The position numbers were made by a program, and so were the translations under genes. Positions 6,918 through 10,452 of a DNA stretch of 10,452 nucleotides are shown here, piece by piece (the first letter of the stretch is position 1; each line of letters begins with the position of its first letter). Under the pieces are notes generated by a model. It saw nothing but the letters and a program-made list of their open reading frames with translations, was not told the DNA's origin and searched no databases. The stretch is from JAZKIX01 sp040384645 (GTDB lineage Bacteria > Pseudomonadota > Gammaproteobacteria > Burkholderiales > Burkholderiaceae_D): positions 1-10,452 of the forward strand of contig JAZKIX010000065.1 in NCBI GenBank assembly GCA_040384645.1, read 5' to 3'.

Positions 6918-6994
6918 GGGGGTATATGCCAAAATACCCGAGGACCCGCAGGTATATATTGATGCTTTAATAATACACCCCCATGTATATTTAA
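6918..6994. repeat. Two-hairpin intergenic element, copy B
   Basis: Hairpin 1 is GGGTAT (6920-6925), loop ATGCCAAA, ATACCC (6934-6939). Linker ACCCGCAGG (6944-6952) is identical to copy A. Hairpin 2 is ATACA (6973-6977), loop CCCCCA, TGTAT (6984-6988), with an outer TTAA/TTAA pairing (6967-6970 with 6991-6994). Paired bases differ from copy A (AATAC/GTATT there, ATACA/TGTAT here) while loops keep GCCA and CCCCA. Seen from the - strand it starts 112 nt after the stop of the VWA gene. Confidence 0.6.
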
Positions 6995-7106
6995 TCAAAA
7001 AACGCACTCCACGAACGTCAGCAGATGATCAAAGTAATGCGGCGCGACCCGGTCAACCCTCTCCCGTCGCACCGACTAATCATTACCAATCCAAAGTTCT
7101 ATCGCT

Positions 7107-8501
7107 CTACCGCTGCTGTTTTTCCAGCTTGAACTGGTCTTCCTTCATCTTCTTGCGAGCGGTACCGTCATTCTCACCGGTAGCGCCGCGCAAGTAACCA
7201 TTGAAGTCCAGCGTGCTCGATTCCTGTGCCTTTAAAGCGGGCACTGGTGCTGCTGCACTGCCGAGGCTGACGGCTTGGTCGGCAAGATAGGCGGCGTTGG
7301 ACTCGTTCAATTTTTTCGCTTCTTCAAATTTGCCGCTGTCACGCATTTTCAGCGCTTCCTTATTCACTTCATTCGCCACTTGCTGCACCGCCGAGACCAT
7401 CACTTTCTTGTCGACCGCTTTGGCGACGGTGTCGGACGATTCGCTGAAACTGACGGCGACGGCGCGGCTGAGTTTATCTTTATTTTTGCTGTGCATATTG
7501 AGGTACGACACGTCGACCGCGGCCAGATCGAGGTTTTCACCGGCTTTGCCGGCGGGGACTTCGACTTCGAGCAGGACGTATTTTTCTTGCTGGCTGTAGA
7601 GCTGATTCATGCGCAGGCGTACCACGCCGTCGGTGATTTCACCTTCGCGGCCGAGGATGCGGATCGGGCGGATACCACGTTTGAGGCGGATCGTGAGTTC
7701 GACCTCTTGCGCCACCACCGAACCGACGTCGCCAAATTCATGCTTGAAAATACGCGCCAGGTCGCTGGAATTTTGCACAAAAGCATGGTTGCCGTCGCTG
7801 AAGGCGGCCAACTGGGTCATCAGGTCTTCGTTGTAGTCGGAGCCAAGGCCGATGGTGGTGACGCTGATGCCTTCGCGCGCCAGCATGCCGCCCAACTGAC
7901 CCAGCTCGGCGGGTGAACTGGGGCCGGCATTGGCTTGGCCGTCGGACAATAAAATGACGCGGTTGACGCGGGTTTTGTCGAAAAATTTGCGCACCTCGAA
8001 CGCGCCTTTACTGACGCCGGCAAACAGGCCGGTGCCGCCGGCCACGCGAATATTTTTAATCGCGTGGGTAATGGCCGCTTTGTCTGCGACCTTGGTGGCT
8101 GGCGTAACGACTTCGACCGTGTTGTCGAAAGCGACGATGGCGACGATGTCGTTTGGACTGAGACCGTTGACGGCCATGATGGCCGCTTCCTTGGCACGTT
8201 CGATCCGCTCGCCGGACATGGAGCCGGATTTGTCAATCACGATGGCGACGTTGGCGGCAGGCCGGTCGCCCCGCGCCGGCAAGTCAAAACCGGTCAGGCC
8301 GACTTTGAGGAAGGCGCTTTGTGCCTTGCCTGCCTTGATGACAGGGGTAGCCAGGCTGGCAGTGAAATCGATGGTTTTAGCATAGCTAGACGGTGTCCTG
8401 TCATTGGCGATCAGCATAGTTTTGCCAAAAGCGCTGCTGGCGGCGGCAAGGCCAAGTGTCAATAAGCATAGGCGCTTGAAAACATGGGGGAAAGGTTTCA
8501 T
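7107..8501 (-). CDS. Secreted VWA-domain protein
   Basis: This 464-residue protein has a signal peptide (basic MKPFPHVFKR, hydrophobic core about 11-22, probable cleavage after ...SSAFG near residue 26), so it is exported to the periplasm or beyond. The von Willebrand A domain (about 84-255) has an intact MIDAS metal site: DKSGS (D90, S92, S94), T157 in GGTGLF and D187 in LLSDGQAN. A beta-rich region follows (about 265-350), then a charged helical segment (about 360-410) and a Lys/Glu-rich tail. Its N-terminal half resembles the YfbK-like/'Ca-activated chloride channel' VWA family, which usually mediates metal-dependent adhesion or complex assembly; the partner is unknown. ATG at 8501 has GGAG upstream at 7-8 nt. 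No C-terminal anchor or sorting signal is seen. Candidate regulation is described at 8606-8633. Confidence 0.92.
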   Translation of the reverse strand: MKPFPHVFKRLCLLTLGLAAASSAFGKTMLIANDRTPSSYAKTIDFTASLATPVIKAGKAQSAFLKVGLTGFDLPARGDRPAANVAIVIDKSGSMSGERIERAKEAAIMAVNGLSPNDIVAIVAFDNTVEVVTPATKVADKAAITHAIKNIRVAGGTGLFAGVSKGAFEVRKFFDKTRVNRVILLSDGQANAGPSSPAELGQLGGMLAREGISVTTIGLGSDYNEDLMTQLAAFSDGNHAFVQNSSDLARIFKHEFGDVGSVVAQEVELTIRLKRGIRPIRILGREGEITDGVVRLRMNQLYSQQEKYVLLEVEVPAGKAGENLDLAAVDVSYLNMHSKNKDKLSRAVAVSFSESSDTVAKAVDKKVMVSAVQQVANEVNKEALKMRDSGKFEEAKKLNESNAAYLADQAVSLGSAAAPVPALKAQESSTLDFNGYLRGATGENDGTARKKMKEDQFKLEKQQR

Positions 8502-8605
8502 GTGGCGACTCCAAAAAAGGGGGTTAATCGCCTACGGATCGGCGTAAGCGGCTGTGTTCAATGCAGCGCCAGTTTGTTGGAATCGCCATCATGGATGGTC
8601 AGGCA

Positions 8606-8633
8606 GTTATAAGAAATTTGTAAAAAATTTGTA
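8606..8633 (-). promoter_or_regulatory. Candidate -10 box with OmpR-type 11-bp direct repeats
   Basis: Read on the - strand, TACAAATTT occurs twice (8633-8625 and 8622-8614) at an 11-bp period and is followed after two bases by TATAAC (8611-8606), which matches the -10 consensus at 5 of 6 positions. There is no good -35 box, and the repeats occupy that place, as in activator-dependent promoters of the PhoB/OmpR type. The VWA start codon lies about 105 nt downstream. Binding by the nearby response regulator is inferred, not shown. Confidence 0.4.
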
Positions 8634-8742
8634 TGCGGAGATCTGAATCGGGCAAATTCCGTAGCAATGGAAAACGATCTGCTGTGAACTAGACCAGCAA
8701 TTGAGCCGATCGCATACAAATAAAGGGAATCAAATAATGCGA

Positions 8743-8781
8743 ATCGGCGCTGCCAGATTAATTTGCCAACGCTGCGCCGAT
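8743..8781 (-). terminator. Hairpin just after the DUF2298 gene, possible terminator
   Basis: ATCGGCGC (8743-8750) and GCGCCGAT (8774-8781) are exact inverted repeats 4 bp beyond the stop of the upstream minus-strand gene. On the - strand the hairpin is followed by an AT-rich run (TCGCATTATTTGATT) and not by a clean T-tract, so termination would be inefficient. One arm can instead pair with CCGATCGCAT at 8706-8715. Confidence 0.35.
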
Positions 8782-8785
8782 AGCT

Positions 8786-10452
8786 CTATTGCCGTTCCCG
8801 CCGTACCCACAAGCCAATCGGCTTACCGTTTTCCTGGCCAAATCCTTGCCAGGCATAGAGCGACATCAACTGGGCATTTTGTTTTTCCCATAGTCCCTCT
8901 GCTCTGGCATCACGCCGATTCCAGACAACATAGCGGATCTCGTTGTCGAGCAACCACATCAGCGCGTTAGGCATCTCGCCAGCATAAAACTTCCTGAGTT
9001 GTTCATGACGGATGCCGATTATTTCCATATTGCCGCGCCAGCTCCCTAGCTGATTGGCCCAACCGACAAAAAGAGGTTTGCCTGAAAAAGCGGCAAATGA
9101 TCCGCCTTCGTGATAACCAGTCCCGTAGCTGTTTTCCAGCACGATTCCGTAGGGAGCGGCATTCATGAAAAGAAACATGTCGCGGGTAACCGGATCACTG
9201 GTGTAGACATTGCTCCCGTACAAGTTTGCGCCGCCGCGTTCACGGTCATGCCACCAGTAACTGACCGTATCGAAAGCGAATACCAAGGTAGACGCCAGCG
9301 TAACGCCCGTTATAACGCGTACCCACCGCGCACGTGCGCCGAGCAAAACAGCGCCCAGTGCCGCCAGCCCGCCGCTCCAGATCCAGCCCCACCACTTCAT
9401 CACGGTATTGCTGCGTTCGAATTGATCGCCGGATGGATCATCGACATAAATGACTTCGGAGATAAGTAGGAATGCCGCGAAAATGAGCGTGAAAAACAGC
9501 GTCAAACGCCGTGTTTCTTTTTGCCATAGTCCTAGAGCAAAAAACACCAGCAAGGGCCAGAATAAGCCTAAAAACTGTGCCACCGGCGTGTGGTCGCCTG
9601 CGCGCACCAAGCTAATTGGGGTCGACACTGCACGTGTCGCAAAACCCGCCAGAAAGGGATATAGCAATACAAATCCGACTGCAGCAGAGCCAATCAGGGC
9701 GATCCAGTCAGGCTTGGCATCGGCATTTTTGCGCCCCTGCCATGCGTTCCACAACGCCCAACCCGCAATCAGTAAAAATTGAAATGGAAACATCCAGGTA
9801 TTGGTGGCAAAGACCACCGGAATACTAAATCCCAATACCGCCTGCAAACACCGTTTGCGGCTCCTTTCCTTGGCCGTCGCGCCTTGCAGCGCAGCCATCG
9901 CTGCCAATGCAAGCAGCAGCAAGAAATAACCCCCAAGTGGCGCATGGTATTCACCCAGGAAATATTGGTAACCAAAATTTTCCATGCCGAGCGCGCGCGG
10001 TACAACATTGAGTGCGCCCGGGCGTGGGAATAGGGCGTGACCGATCTCAGTGTTGATGTGATTGTCATATTCGCCAATGAACCGGGCGCTGCCCCACATG
10101 CGCTCACCACGCGTCACTTGGTTTGCGCCGGCATCGACTGCGATATGGGTAAAAATACTGACACCTGTGCCGCCAAAAGCAATCGCGGCAACCAATAATA
10201 AGCGCGGCAAACGTGTAGGGACAAAGCGCGACGCAAGATCCCACACCAGTGCCAACGACATGCCCGACAAAAATACCGCGCATAGGTTGTAGGTCAGGCT
10301 CGGCGTCATGTGAAGAATGCGGCCGGCGAGCGCTGCGCCGTAATATTGCAAGGTGTAATAAAAGTCGAACTTGAACGGTGGCAGCCAATAATCCAGTGGC
10401 GGCAAGGTAGTGCCCCGAAAAAAACTAGAAATAAAGACCAGATCCGGCAAGC
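8786..10452 (-). CDS. DUF2298-type polytopic membrane protein, 5' end outside window
   Basis: The last 555 residues are present; the frame is open to the window edge, so the N-terminus is missing (numbering here starts at a TTG codon at 10450). Signature stretches of the DUF2298 ('YYY' membrane protein, Chlor_Arch_YYY) family are recognisable: PDLVFISSFFRGTTLPP (2-18), FDFYYTLQYY (28-37), NFGYQYFLGEYHAPLGG (158-174) and FERSNTVMKWW (344-354). The C-terminal domain has GIVLENSYGTGYHEGGSFAAF (435-455 region), GWANQLGSWRG (463-473) and IRYVVW (505-510). About nine hydrophobic segments lie between 50 and 400 and the soluble part (about 401-554) is probably extracytoplasmic. The family is regarded as GT-C-like, so a lipid-linked glycosyltransferase role is possible, but no activity can be claimed. 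The VWA gene follows 284 bp downstream. Confidence 0.8.
   Translation of the reverse strand, partial: LPDLVFISSFFRGTTLPPLDYWLPPFKFDFYYTLQYYGAALAGRILHMTPSLTYNLCAVFLSGMSLALVWDLASRFVPTRLPRLLLVAAIAFGGTGVSIFTHIAVDAGANQVTRGERMWGSARFIGEYDNHINTEIGHALFPRPGALNVVPRALGMENFGYQYFLGEYHAPLGGYFLLLLALAAMAALQGATAKERSRKRCLQAVLGFSIPVVFATNTWMFPFQFLLIAGWALWNAWQGRKNADAKPDWIALIGSAAVGFVLLYPFLAGFATRAVSTPISLVRAGDHTPVAQFLGLFWPLLVFFALGLWQKETRRLTLFFTLIFAAFLLISEVIYVDDPSGDQFERSNTVMKWWGWIWSGGLAALGAVLLGARARWVRVITGVTLASTLVFAFDTVSYWWHDRERGGANLYGSNVYTSDPVTRDMFLFMNAAPYGIVLENSYGTGYHEGGSFAAFSGKPLFVGWANQLGSWRGNMEIIGIRHEQLRKFYAGEMPNALMWLLDNEIRYVVWNRRDARAEGLWEKQNAQLMSLYAWQGFGQENGKPIGLWVRRERQ

Larger units (their letters stand above)
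6652..7106. other. Long intergenic region between VWA and kinase genes
   Basis: This 455-bp stretch has no credible gene: short frames here merely translate the palindrome and flanks. It holds, in order, the kinase ribosome binding site (6659-6662), a low-stability hairpin GGTTTTT/AAAAACC (6730-6748), the 30-bp palindrome (6800-6829) and copy B of the two-hairpin element (6918-6994). I could not identify a convincing -35/-10 pair for the kinase gene. Confidence 0.6.

Noticed and set aside
7275..7916. 213-codon + strand frame antisense to the VWA gene
   Set aside because: Its composition (F, D, H, V rich) is that of a reverse-strand shadow, and the opposite strand has a complete signal peptide and MIDAS motif.

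Overview
The window is a stretch of proteobacterial chromosome at moderate GC, most likely from a betaproteobacterium of the Burkholderiales; Oxalobacteraceae is a guess. The evidence is the set of protein types: an enoyl-CoA hydratase of the oxepin-CoA hydrolase 'alternative' type, a YfcG-like glutathione transferase, a PhoB/OmpR-type two-component pair and a secreted VWA protein. No tRNA, rRNA, transposase, integrase or CRISPR array is visible.

Layout from left to right. Positions 1-345 are apparently non-coding. Two genes on the + strand follow: an enoyl-CoA hydratase/isomerase-family protein (406-1167) and a YfcG-like disulfide oxidoreductase (1326-2030). A repeat-rich convergent spacer (2031-2344) separates them from a calcineurin-like metallophosphoesterase on the - strand (2345-3250). 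That gene diverges from a small alpha/beta hydrolase on the + strand (3414-4043), which runs tail to tail, with a 4-bp overlap, into an OmpR-family response regulator (4040-4726, -). Upstream of the regulator on the - strand come its likely partner histidine kinase (4930-6651), a secreted VWA-domain protein (7107-8501) and the C-terminal 555 residues of a DUF2298-type polytopic membrane protein that runs off the right edge (8786-10452).

The right half, all on the - strand, reads DUF2298 protein, VWA protein, histidine kinase, response regulator. The spacers are long (about 200-450 bp), so these need not be one operon. The VWA gene has a candidate -10 box directly preceded by two 9-bp direct repeats at an 11-bp period. 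This is the usual geometry of OmpR/PhoB-family operators, so the two-component pair may control the VWA gene. This is inference.

The most notable non-coding signal is a pair of related elements of about 80 bp (2209-2287 and 6918-6994). They lie in the same orientation, each 3' of a minus-strand gene, and share two hairpins and an invariant ACCCGCAGG linker. Other repeats are a 120-bp element with converging 9-bp triplets between kinase and regulator, a perfect 30-bp palindrome upstream of the kinase, a 14-bp tandem duplication, and a CCCTCT/AGAGGG hairpin repeat.
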